From an uncultured Fidelibacterota bacterium (lineage in GTDB: Bacteria; Fidelibacterota; Marinisomatia; Marinisomatales; TCS55), in the NCBI GenBank assembly GCA_913049685.1, contig CAJWZD010000003.1:20664-84663 (forward strand): a stretch of 64,000 nt of DNA, written 5' to 3'. This document shows, one piece after another, positions 57,173-64,000 of this stretch; within the stretch, counting starts at the first letter, position 1, and every line of letters starts with the position of its first letter. The notes below the pieces were generated by a model. It was not told the DNA's origin. It was given only the letters and a program-made list of their open reading frames with translations, and made no database searches. The position numbers and the translations under genes were made by a program.

Positions 57173-58375
57173 ATGCAAAGTATTCAAAGCTTACTTTTAT
57201 CAATCACAGATGACCGATGGTATATCTTGTATGCCGTTGTGATAATTTTTAGCGCATTTTTGTATTTAATTTCTAGTCGCATTATCCTAAGAGCAATTTC
57301 AATGTTCTTTAAAAAAACCTCAACAGAGTTTGACGATGTTCTTCTAGAAAAAAAGGTATTCAACAGATTACCATTGTTAATACCTTTAATATTTATTTAC
57401 AATTTTAAAAACATTCTATCGTGGCCTGATATTTTTGACAGAGTGCTATTTTCAATAATTGCGTTCATTTTTATTTCATTTTTAAATGCGTTTTTAAATG
57501 CACTAAACCAAATGCATGTAAAAAGTAGTTTTTCACAAAAATTTAGTATAAAAAGCTATGTGCAGGTAGCAAAACTTCTGGTTGGAATATTTGGCTTTAT
57601 CATCATTGTAGCAATTCTAACAGGTAGGTCGCCGGTTTACTTTTTAAGCGGTATCGGAGCCTTAACCGCGGTCCTGCTTCTTGTTTTCAAGGATACTATA
57701 TTGTCGTTGGTTTCTAGCGTTCAAATCAGCTCTAACGACTTATTTAGGGTGGGTGACTGGATTGAAGCACCTCAGTTTGGCGCAGATGGCGATGTAATTG
57801 ATATTGCATTGCACTCGATCAAAATTCAAAATTGGGATAAGACTGTAAGTATAATTCCTACCAATAAACTTCTAGACTCCTCATTTAAGAATTGGAGAGG
57901 TATGTCTGAGAGCGGTGGAAGAAGAATTAAGCGCTCTATCAGCATTGATATGAATAGTATCAAATTCTGTAGTAGTGAGATGACAGAAAGATTTAGAAAG
58001 TTTAAGGTGATTGCAAAATACATTGATCAAAAATTATTAGAAATTGAAGAGCATAATGTAGAAAACAATGTAATTGACGATGGACTAATCAATGGCAGGT
58101 CTTTAACGAACATTGGTACATTTCGTGCATATATAGAGGGATATCTTAGAAACCATAATAAGATTCATGATGAAATGACGTTCTTAGTCAGACAGCTTTC
58201 GCCTTTATCTAGCGGACTTCCAATAGAGATATATGTTTTCGCAAACGATACAGATTGGATTAATTATGAATCCATCCAATCAGATATCTTTGATCACCTG
58301 CTTGCTGTTGTTCCCGAGTTTGATTTAAAGGTGTTTCAGCACCCATCTGGTAGCGATTTTAATAAAATTCTTTAA
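57173..58375 (+). CDS. ybdG: YbdG-type mechanosensitive ion channel (MscS family)
   Basis: This is a 400-residue MscS-fold channel closest in pattern to E. coli YbdG, a low-conductance osmotic channel. There are four to five helices (about res. 15-40, 68-88, 92-115, 125-150, 152-175) with the pore helix GIGALTAVLLLVFKDTILSLV, then the beta domain: RVGDWIEAPQFGADGDVIDI, SIIPTNKLLDSSFKNWRGMS, GGRRIKRSISIDM, and the YbdG-type C-terminus TNIGTFRAYIEGYLRNH. It is placed 3 nt behind paralogue 3, so it is in the same operon and probably co-translated. Confidence 0.92.
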   Translation: MQSIQSLLLSITDDRWYILYAVVIIFSAFLYLISSRIILRAISMFFKKTSTEFDDVLLEKKVFNRLPLLIPLIFIYNFKNILSWPDIFDRVLFSIIAFIFISFLNAFLNALNQMHVKSSFSQKFSIKSYVQVAKLLVGIFGFIIIVAILTGRSPVYFLSGIGALTAVLLLVFKDTILSLVSSVQISSNDLFRVGDWIEAPQFGADGDVIDIALHSIKIQNWDKTVSIIPTNKLLDSSFKNWRGMSESGGRRIKRSISIDMNSIKFCSSEMTERFRKFKVIAKYIDQKLLEIEEHNVENNVIDDGLINGRSLTNIGTFRAYIEGYLRNHNKIHDEMTFLVRQLSPLSSGLPIEIYVFANDTDWINYESIQSDIFDHLLAVVPEFDLKVFQHPSGSDFNKIL

Positions 58376-58387
58376 TTTTTTGATCTA

Positions 58388-58708
58388 ATGAAACGATACT
58401 ATGTATATGTTATTGAATTAGATCAATCTGTTTTAGAAATAAAGAAATTTCGAGGCAAAAATCCTAAGTGCTTTAAGGGGGATCCGTGTGTTTATGTTGG
58501 TCAATCTTCAAAAAAACCAAATATACGCTTTGAGCAGCACAAGGAAGGATACAAATCAAACACATACGCCAAACGATTTGGTCTTAAACTAAGACCTGAC
58601 CTTTATGAGAAATACAATCCGATTCCAACTAGAAAGGATGCTGAAGAAATCGAAGTGATGTTAGGTGAAATTTTGCGAAAGCGAGGTTACGCAGTTTGGT
58701 TTAATTAG
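58388..58708 (+). CDS. GIY-YIG-like nuclease-fold protein
   Basis: The 106-residue single-domain protein has the GIY-YIG pattern in a variant form: YYVYVIEL in place of GIY and VYVGQSS in place of YIG, a longer than usual spacer between them (FRGKNPKCFKGDPC), then the conserved R and H in NIRFEQHKEG and a glutamate-rich helix AEEIEVMLGEIL. Some such proteins repair or cut DNA, but many small stand-alone copies have no known role. Activity is unproven because the first motif is altered. It follows ybdG by 12 nt. Confidence 0.72.
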   Translation: MKRYYVYVIELDQSVLEIKKFRGKNPKCFKGDPCVYVGQSSKKPNIRFEQHKEGYKSNTYAKRFGLKLRPDLYEKYNPIPTRKDAEEIEVMLGEILRKRGYAVWFN

Positions 58709-58720
58709 GTCTTTTGGTAT

Positions 58721-59074
58721 TTAGTTTTGCTTTATTTTGGCTGATTCTAATAGATGCATGTATTCAGCTATCTTAAACTCTCTGTTTTCTTTTTGAGAAT
58801 AAATTTTCTTTAGTTCTTCATATTCTTCTTGTCTTTTACTTGTTATTTTGGACCATCTTTTGTCATTAATTAGGAACTCAGTAAGCTCTACCATAAAACT
58901 TTGATTATCAGTGTCTTTAAAGCTGTCATATAGCTGTTGATATTCGGAATTAGAAATAAATTGAAGGACAGCAATTACTTTGGTTAATAGTTCAATTTCG
59001 CCCTTAGAAACACCTCTTGTATCATTTAAAAGAGAGCTCTCAAGTAATTGAATGTGTTCAAATCGTTTGTTCAT
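58721..59074 (-). CDS. Hypothetical helical protein
   Basis: This 117-residue protein, on the strand opposite to the array, is rich in E, K, Q and L and predicted all-helical, with no signal peptide, membrane segment or recognisable motif. Two stretches (ELLTKVIAVLQFISNSEYQQL and SKRQEEYEELKKIYSQK) look like amphipathic helices. I do not recognise it. It lies between the two halves of the array, ending 12 nt from the GIY-YIG gene, so the two transcripts converge. Coding is supported by the uninterrupted frame and its compositional normality, but not by homology. Confidence 0.55.
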   Translation of the reverse strand: MNKRFEHIQLLESSLLNDTRGVSKGEIELLTKVIAVLQFISNSEYQQLYDSFKDTDNQSFMVELTEFLINDKRWSKITSKRQEEYEELKKIYSQKENREFKIAEYMHLLESAKIKQN

Positions 59075-59218
59075 TTTTACTGTTTCTATGTTGTTAAATT
59101 ATAAAATTTTAATAAAATCAAATAAAAATTAACAGAAATAAATTTTCATTATATGGATTAATGTTAGTGTTTAACATATATTCTTTCTTAATTAGATTTT
59201 AGCTAACAAAGGTTAAGC

Positions 59219-61477
59219 ATGAAACCAAAAACTGATAATACAAAACTTATTGCAAGTTATTTTGCAGCCGCATTTGGCATACTTCAAATTGTCGATATAG
59301 TAATTGATAGACTAGATTTTCCTGTTATTATAATCAACTATCTATTGTATGCAATAGTTTCTGGATTTTTAGGAATTCTATTATACTCTTTTCTGCCATT
59401 TTTTAATCAAGATATCTCGATTGGTGAAAAAACAAAAAAATCAGCACTAAGAATCATAGGAATAACTGTTATTTTTATTCTTTCAATATCAAACATATTC
59501 TTATTTAGAGAATCAAACCTTAGCGAAGTTAGAAACGAGGCATATTCTTCAGGTTTTGCCACAATTGATAATTTGATACAAAATGAAAGGTATATTGAAG
59601 CCTATCAATTATCAAATAGTTATTATGAAAAACTTCCAAAAGATTCATTGGTATTAGAAAAATTAAATCAATCATCCCTTGAGGTCAGTATTAATTCAAA
59701 ACCTGAAGGAGCAAGTGTTTTTTATAGCGACCTTGATTCTGATGAATGGGTTTTTGTAGGAAAAACTCCTAGTAAAGCCAGAATTCCAGGTATTAATAGT
59801 GGGGCTAGAGGTTATATTAAGTTCAAGATATCTAAAGAGGGTTATAAAGATTATCTATCTCTCACCACTGCTGGATTAATAGGTAGAGTAAGTTTTAACA
59901 ATGAAAAATATAGCTTAATACCCATATCTGATGAAAACACTAACATGGTTAAGGTTCCAAAAGGATCTACCAGACTTTTTGTTTCAGAGCTAGGAGATCT
60001 AAACATCGTCGATTTAGAATCTTATTGGATAGATAAATACGAAGTGACGAATGAACAGTATCAGTCATTTATCAATGCTGGTGGCTATAAAAAGCGAGAG
60101 TATTGGGACATTATTTTGAATGAGGATGGCAAAACTATTTCATGGGAGCAAGGCATGTCAATTTTTGTTGATAAATCTGGTTTAAATGGCCCATCAACGT
60201 GGTCTAACGGAACTTACGAGGTAAATAAAAAAAATTACCCAGTTCTTGGAATAAGTTGGTACGAAGCGAGGGCATATGCTAAATGGGCTGGAAAAACTCT
60301 CCCAACCATATATCACTGGTATAAAGCTGCAATGTTTTGGGGTGAGTCAGGAGTTATTTCACCACGCAGTAATTTTAGCGGTTCACCAAGTGAAGTTGGC
60401 AAATATTCTATTTTTAGTTCTTACGGTTGCTATGATATGGCAGGCAATGCTCGAGAATGGGGCACCAATCCTCATAAAAATGGAAATAGATCAGTTATGG
60501 GTGGAGGTTACGATGATGACACCTACTATTTTACCGATAATTTTTCTCAGCATCCAATCAATCGTTACAAAACAAATGGATTTAGATGTGTAATCATTCC
60601 TGAGAACGAAACTAATCTTGCTTCTGCAGATACTTTAATTCAATCCTACACGCGAAACTTTTATTCTCATAAGCCGATCTCTGATGAAGTGTTTAACATT
60701 TATAATGGAATGTTTAAGTATGACAAAACGCCTATAAATGCAAAAATAATTGAAGACAAAATTGATATAAATGATGCGTGGTATAAACAAGTAGTAGAAA
60801 TTGATGCAGCTTATAATGAAGAAAGATTGTCCTTAAATATTTTTATACCTAAAAACGAAAATCCGCCCTTTAAAACAGTAGTGTATGTCCCTGGATCTGG
60901 ATCGATTACCAGTCGAAATAGTAAGAATTTGACTGGCAATAGAATGGGTTTTCTAATGCGATCTGGATATGCAGTTATCTACCCTATTTATAAAGGCACC
61001 TATGAAAGAGGTTATCCTGAATTTCCGAATTATGTTGAAAATAAATCAAAGGTTTATGCAGATCAAATGATTATGATGGTCAAAGATTATTCGCGGGCTA
61101 TAGATTATGTCGAAAAGCAAGATGATCTTTCTAATAGTGTTTATTATTACGGCATAAGCTGGGGAGGTATGCTTGGACCTCTTTTCTTGGCAAATGAGAG
61201 CAGAATTAAAAAAGCTGTTTGGCAAGTTGCAGGTTTAGGAGCAAGAGAAATGAGACCTGAAGGAAATCCGTTGACTTTTCTTTCTCGAATTAACAAACCC
61301 GTCCTTATGTTAAATGGGATTTATGATCAATACTTTCCTTTTGAGACATCTCAAAAACCAATGTATGATCTCCTGTCTTTAAGAGAACCCATGAAGAAAA
61401 TGATCACTTATGAGTCAGCTCACTCCCCTCCATCAAGCGAAACCTCTAAAGAAATTTTAAAATGGTTTAGGAACTAA
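59219..61477 (+). CDS. Membrane-anchored SUMF1 (FGE-sulfatase)-alpha/beta hydrolase fusion
   Basis: The 752-residue protein has three N-terminal helices (about 10-30, 38-62, 78-98), so the rest should be periplasmic. Next comes a PEGA-like beta domain (LEVSINSKPEGASVFYSD, about 156-235), a SUMF1-type domain (about 240-460: NMVKVPKG, YWIDKYEVTNEQYQSFI, VLGISWYEARAYAKWAG, YDMAGNAREW, NGFRCVI) and an alpha/beta-hydrolase domain (about 530-752) with YYYGISWGGM (nucleophile serine in G-x-S-x-G), DQYFPFE (acid) and SAHSPP (histidine). SUMF1 domains in this setting are often non-catalytic ligand binders. The kinase usually linked to PEGA/SUMF1 proteins is absent. The next gene is array paralogue 4, 6 nt later. 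Confidence 0.88.
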   Translation: MKPKTDNTKLIASYFAAAFGILQIVDIVIDRLDFPVIIINYLLYAIVSGFLGILLYSFLPFFNQDISIGEKTKKSALRIIGITVIFILSISNIFLFRESNLSEVRNEAYSSGFATIDNLIQNERYIEAYQLSNSYYEKLPKDSLVLEKLNQSSLEVSINSKPEGASVFYSDLDSDEWVFVGKTPSKARIPGINSGARGYIKFKISKEGYKDYLSLTTAGLIGRVSFNNEKYSLIPISDENTNMVKVPKGSTRLFVSELGDLNIVDLESYWIDKYEVTNEQYQSFINAGGYKKREYWDIILNEDGKTISWEQGMSIFVDKSGLNGPSTWSNGTYEVNKKNYPVLGISWYEARAYAKWAGKTLPTIYHWYKAAMFWGESGVISPRSNFSGSPSEVGKYSIFSSYGCYDMAGNAREWGTNPHKNGNRSVMGGGYDDDTYYFTDNFSQHPINRYKTNGFRCVIIPENETNLASADTLIQSYTRNFYSHKPISDEVFNIYNGMFKYDKTPINAKIIEDKIDINDAWYKQVVEIDAAYNEERLSLNIFIPKNENPPFKTVVYVPGSGSITSRNSKNLTGNRMGFLMRSGYAVIYPIYKGTYERGYPEFPNYVENKSKVYADQMIMMVKDYSRAIDYVEKQDDLSNSVYYYGISWGGMLGPLFLANESRIKKAVWQVAGLGAREMRPEGNPLTFLSRINKPVLMLNGIYDQYFPFETSQKPMYDLLSLREPMKKMITYESAHSPPSSETSKEILKWFRN

Positions 61478-61483
61478 ACTAAA

Positions 61484-62155
61484 ATGAATAAAATTTTAGC
61501 TAGAGGAGGAATAGAATTTTTAGCAGTGTTACTAGGTATTACCATGTCTTTTAATGTTGATGAATGGAAGCAAGACAAAGAAATTGAAAAACGACTAAAA
61601 TCTGATTACATAAATATTCAAAAAGATTTAAAAAAAGATATCATTCTACTGGAAAGAGTTCTAGCTGTTCAGAAGGAATCATTTGAAAGCGGATTAAAAG
61701 CTTTAGAGATGATTAAAAATAAAGAGAAGTTTGATTATAAAAAATTTATCAATAATCTTAGCAATGTTTGGAATAGCAGTACTTTTTTTGGCACTTCTTC
61801 CGCTTATGATGCTTCAGTTTCTAGTGGACGCCTCACTTACTTTGGAAATGATGAAATAGCCAATGAGATTGGAATCATATATGGTCATTTCTATTCCCGA
61901 ATGGATTTAAATGGTGAGCAGTTGGACTCATTCTGGTATTCTGGAGATTTTGGAATAAAATATTTTGGCTCAGACCCATTTGAACCAGAAACTAAAAAAG
62001 CAAATTTAAAAAAAATATTTTTTAATGATTATTTAGGCGCACTTCAAACTTTTATAGACGAAATACAGCGTTTTTATATTGGTAAAGCTGAAAATGCACT
62101 AAATCAAATGAAGAAAGTTGATTTATTATTGAATGAAAAAATAAAAGAACTATAA
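61484..62155 (+). CDS. Array paralogue 4, ARGG-EF membrane-anchored protein (ITM type)
   Basis: The 223-residue protein starts LARGGIEFLAVLLGITMSF with the same single helix, followed by DEW (26-28). Its block STFFGTSSAYDASVSSGRL (99-117) and NEIGIIYGHFYSRMD (127-141) make it the closest relative of paralogue 3. Helices DYINIQKDLKKDIILLERVL resemble coiled-coil heptads. It lies 6 nt behind the SUMF1-hydrolase fusion, linking that enzyme to the array operon. Function unknown. Confidence 0.9.
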   Translation: MNKILARGGIEFLAVLLGITMSFNVDEWKQDKEIEKRLKSDYINIQKDLKKDIILLERVLAVQKESFESGLKALEMIKNKEKFDYKKFINNLSNVWNSSTFFGTSSAYDASVSSGRLTYFGNDEIANEIGIIYGHFYSRMDLNGEQLDSFWYSGDFGIKYFGSDPFEPETKKANLKKIFFNDYLGALQTFIDEIQRFYIGKAENALNQMKKVDLLLNEKIKEL

Positions 62156-62175
62156 AATGAAATGTTTTTAATAGC

Positions 62176-62361
62176 ATGAACAAAGCAAGAATTAAAAAAT
62201 CCTTACTTTTTATTCACCTCTTTATGTTGACCATGTTTTCTGCGATGGGTATTAATTACTATTTTTCTGATATTCCAATCAAATTCGATTATTGGGCCAC
62301 ATTAGCAATACTTCTTAGCTCTCTACCAAGTATTCTTTACATCCAAAAAAAAGGACAATAA
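62176..62361 (+). CDS. Small two-helix membrane protein
   Basis: This 61-residue protein has two hydrophobic helices (LLFIHLFMLTMFSAMGINYYF and WATLAILLSSLPSILYI) joined by a short loop with SDIPIKFD, and lysines at both ends. I do not recognise it. It is inserted between paralogues 4 and 5 with gaps of 20 nt and 1 nt, so it belongs to the same operon. It could be an accessory subunit for the paralogues, but that is inference only. Confidence 0.7.
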   Translation: MNKARIKKSLLFIHLFMLTMFSAMGINYYFSDIPIKFDYWATLAILLSSLPSILYIQKKGQ

Positions 62362-62362
62362 A

Positions 62363-63055
62363 TTGAAAAATATTTTAGCAAGAGGGGGTATCGAATTTTT
62401 AGCGGTTTTATTAGGGTTATCAGGATCTTTATGGATTGATGGGGTAAGTAAAAATAATGCTCAAAGGAAAGAGTTTTTTCAGGATTTAATTGCTATAAAT
62501 AACGAGCTAATTGATGATTTAAACGTAGTTTCTGAAAAAATTGAATACAATGAAAAAAAATTAAAAGAGATTAGAGAATTTCTAACCATTTTTGAAAAAT
62601 CAAAAATCGGAGAGGAGGCCCTTGATACATTAGCGTTTTTTAAAGAACCTCTTGGAAACAGATCTTTTTTTGGAAAAAAATCTGCATACCTATCATCAAA
62701 ATCTGCAGGTAATTTTAATCGAACTAGCAATCTAAATATTGTTAACACCTTAACTAGGCTTTATGATCAGACCTATGTAAGGATGGATGCAAATAATAAA
62801 TATATGGACGATATAACGCTGAGAGACGATCAATGGACTTGGTATTTAAGTAACTCAACTAGAAATTTTATTTATAATATTGACGAAGTTTTGAATAAAA
62901 TAAATAGTTCTGAATTTTATAATTGGGTAATTAAAAATGAATTCATGTTTAATTATTTTATCGATCTGATGAAAGAAACTAAAAAAGAGATGATTGAAAC
63001 CCAGAAGCAGCTAAGCAATGAACTGGAAACTAAGATAAAAAATAAAGATGAATAA
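62363..63055 (+). CDS. Array paralogue 5, ARGG-EF membrane-anchored protein (SGS type)
   Basis: The 230-residue protein starts at TTG 62363 with LARGGIEFLAVLLGLSGSL, then WIDG. The central block RSFFGKKSAYLSSKSAGNF and NTLTRLYDQTYVRMDANN matches paralogues 3 and 4 in layout. Its C-terminal end is a strongly charged helix (NELETKIKNKDE). It overlaps paralogue 6 by 8 nt. TTG is accepted because it gives exactly the shared signature spacing of other copies. Confidence 0.88.
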   Translation: MKNILARGGIEFLAVLLGLSGSLWIDGVSKNNAQRKEFFQDLIAINNELIDDLNVVSEKIEYNEKKLKEIREFLTIFEKSKIGEEALDTLAFFKEPLGNRSFFGKKSAYLSSKSAGNFNRTSNLNIVNTLTRLYDQTYVRMDANNKYMDDITLRDDQWTWYLSNSTRNFIYNIDEVLNKINSSEFYNWVIKNEFMFNYFIDLMKETKKEMIETQKQLSNELETKIKNKDE

Positions 63056-63743
63056 GATTTTAGCACGAGGAGGTGTTGAGTTTTTAGCAGTTTTCATTGG
63101 AATAATTTTATCGCTTTATGTTGATGAGAATAGAGATTATAGGGCTGTGCAAGATAAAAATATCAAGAATCTCCGTTCTCTAGGAAATGAATTAGATCAA
63201 AGAATTAGTTACATAGATAAAAAGATATCCCAATACGAAAGGGATATCAATGTTGGTGAATACGTTATTGATAATTGGAAGAAAATTGATTTTGGTCGCA
63301 TTGATAGTTTAACAAAAAATGATAGAGGAATAATTCTTACCCTAAAGGCATATAGAGCCATCAATCTTCCTATTTCGGTCTATAATTCTTTAAATAGCGA
63401 TGGAAGCATCGGTCTTCTTGAAAACGACTCTATTAAAATACTTATTGATAATCTGTATGAGGTTTTCCCTTCCCATATTGTAGATGGAGTCGAAAATGAA
63501 AGAGTTCTCTATCATTCTTTTAACAAGTATATAATTGAGAAACACCCAATGATTTTAGATCGCAACATCAGTAAAGCTAACGCTTCGGAATATAAAAATT
63601 TTTTTAATGACAATATTGCTTTAGGATATACAAAAGAAAAAACACAGCTTAGAAAATTTATACATCGCCTTATTATAACCTACCGCGAAGAATTGCAGAT
63701 CCTTCGTCAAAAAATTAATCTTATAACAATGGATAATAAGTGA
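63048..63743 (+). CDS. Array paralogue 6, ARGG-EF membrane-anchored protein
   Basis: The 231-residue protein begins MNKILARGGVEFLAVFIGIILSL, then YVDENRD. The central motif is YNSLNSDGSIGLLENDSI with NLYEVFPSHIVDG, more diverged than in paralogues 3-5. It is coupled to paralogue 5 by 8 nt and to paralogue 7 by a GTGA overlap. No recognised domain. The same topology as the others is inferred. Confidence 0.88.
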   Translation: MNKILARGGVEFLAVFIGIILSLYVDENRDYRAVQDKNIKNLRSLGNELDQRISYIDKKISQYERDINVGEYVIDNWKKIDFGRIDSLTKNDRGIILTLKAYRAINLPISVYNSLNSDGSIGLLENDSIKILIDNLYEVFPSHIVDGVENERVLYHSFNKYIIEKHPMILDRNISKANASEYKNFFNDNIALGYTKEKTQLRKFIHRLIITYREELQILRQKINLITMDNK

Positions 63744-64000
63744 AGAATATATTAGCAAGAGGAGGGATAGAGTTTTTAGCGGTCTTGCTAGGAATTAGCG
63801 GATCTCTTTGGTTAGAAAATAGTCGATCCGAAAAAGAGTTATCCTCGCAACTCAACCAATCACTTAAAGCGCTTAAATTATCAATACTAGAAGATAAAAA
63901 GGCACTAATAAGATATGTTGATAATTATGAAGATTTAATTAAGCAGTTTAATTTTATTCAAAATGAAGATTCAGTTAAACAATCCACAAACGAGAGGTTG
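63740..64000 (+). CDS. Array paralogue 7 (partial, runs off window), ARGG-EF membrane-anchored protein (SGS type)
   Basis: The start codon is GTG 63740, overlapping the paralogue 6 stop as GTGA. The 87 visible codons encode LARGGIEFLAVLLGISGSLW, an acidic E26 and the first two helices of the variable domain (SEKELSSQLNQSLKALKLS, KKALIRYVDNYEDLIKQF). The frame is open at the window edge, so the array has at least seven members. It is too short to place it near any other copy beyond its SGS-type helix. Confidence 0.85.
   Translation, partial: MKNILARGGIEFLAVLLGISGSLWLENSRSEKELSSQLNQSLKALKLSILEDKKALIRYVDNYEDLIKQFNFIQNEDSVKQSTNERL

Noticed and set aside
55099..63800. GGAGG within the array signature (codons for Arg-Gly-Gly) as an internal ribosome-binding site
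   Set aside because: The GGAGG is produced by the conserved RGG codons, varies at synonymous sites (GGGGG, GGGG) and is not followed by a consistent start codon.
54602..64000. Array as a toxin-antitoxin, phage-defence island or CRISPR locus
   Set aside because: No toxin, nuclease-helicase, methylase or repeat-spacer pattern is present. The repeated elements are whole genes with low DNA identity outside the first 70 nt.

Overview
This is an AT-rich bacterial chromosome window, coding densely and almost entirely on the + strand from about 450 to 48,350. The gene content, a Bacteroidota-like rpoB sequence around the rifampicin cluster (VHYTHYGR where E. coli has VHPTHYGR), an outer-membrane gene set (LolA-like carrier, beta-barrel protein, lipoprotein signal) and frequent TTG starts point to a Gram-negative marine bacterium of the Fibrobacterota-Chlorobiota-Bacteroidota group. 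A Marinimicrobia (SAR406)-like genome is my best guess. This is an inference from memory, not a search result.

Layout: (1) 1-13,434 holds housekeeping genes in tightly coupled runs: a small ABM-like protein (- strand), a DPM1-like glycosyltransferase, accA, a YbgC-type thioesterase, yebC, ruvC, ruvA, an aminotransferase, gcvT, ftsK, a lolA-like gene, a flippase-like membrane protein, a gmhB-like phosphatase, ddl and cysS. (2) 13,435-15,737 has a terminator, a leader hairpin, and the classical tRNA Thr-Tyr-Gly-Thr / tuf / rpmG / tRNA-Trp / secE cluster. (3) 15,734-43,512 is one long transcription-translation supercluster: nusG-rplKAJL-rpoBC-rpsLG-fusA, then the S10, spc and alpha operons through rplQ. 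Tuf is absent from its str position and adk is absent between secY and map. (4) 43,542-48,352 holds a GHL10-type secreted protein, hutU-hutI, and an exported protein with a DUF350-type membrane protein behind a good sigma70-like promoter.

(5) 48,399-54,501 is mixed-strand: a free-methionine sulfoxide reductase, a fused polyprenol kinase-like/DUF92 membrane protein whose coding sequence seems to begin at an ATT codon, a double-length M16 peptidase lipoprotein, an SGNH-like secreted protein and an outer-membrane beta-barrel protein.

(6) 54,602-64,000 is the most unusual part. A sixA-like gene is translationally coupled to a tandem family of at least seven paralogous, probably single-pass membrane proteins. 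All share an ungapped N-terminal signature ([LI]ARGG[IV]EF[LI]AV, G18, S22, acidic residue 26) followed by a strongly diverged domain of about 200 residues. The array is split by a YbdG-type mechanosensitive channel, a GIY-YIG-like protein, a small helical protein on the other strand and a membrane-anchored SUMF1/hydrolase fusion. It runs off the window end in the middle of copy 7. The family resembles what I remember of Bacteroidota DUF6090 proteins. No function is known to me, and the coupled, multi-copy arrangement with an ion channel and periplasmic enzymes makes it the best candidate here for an undescribed envelope system.
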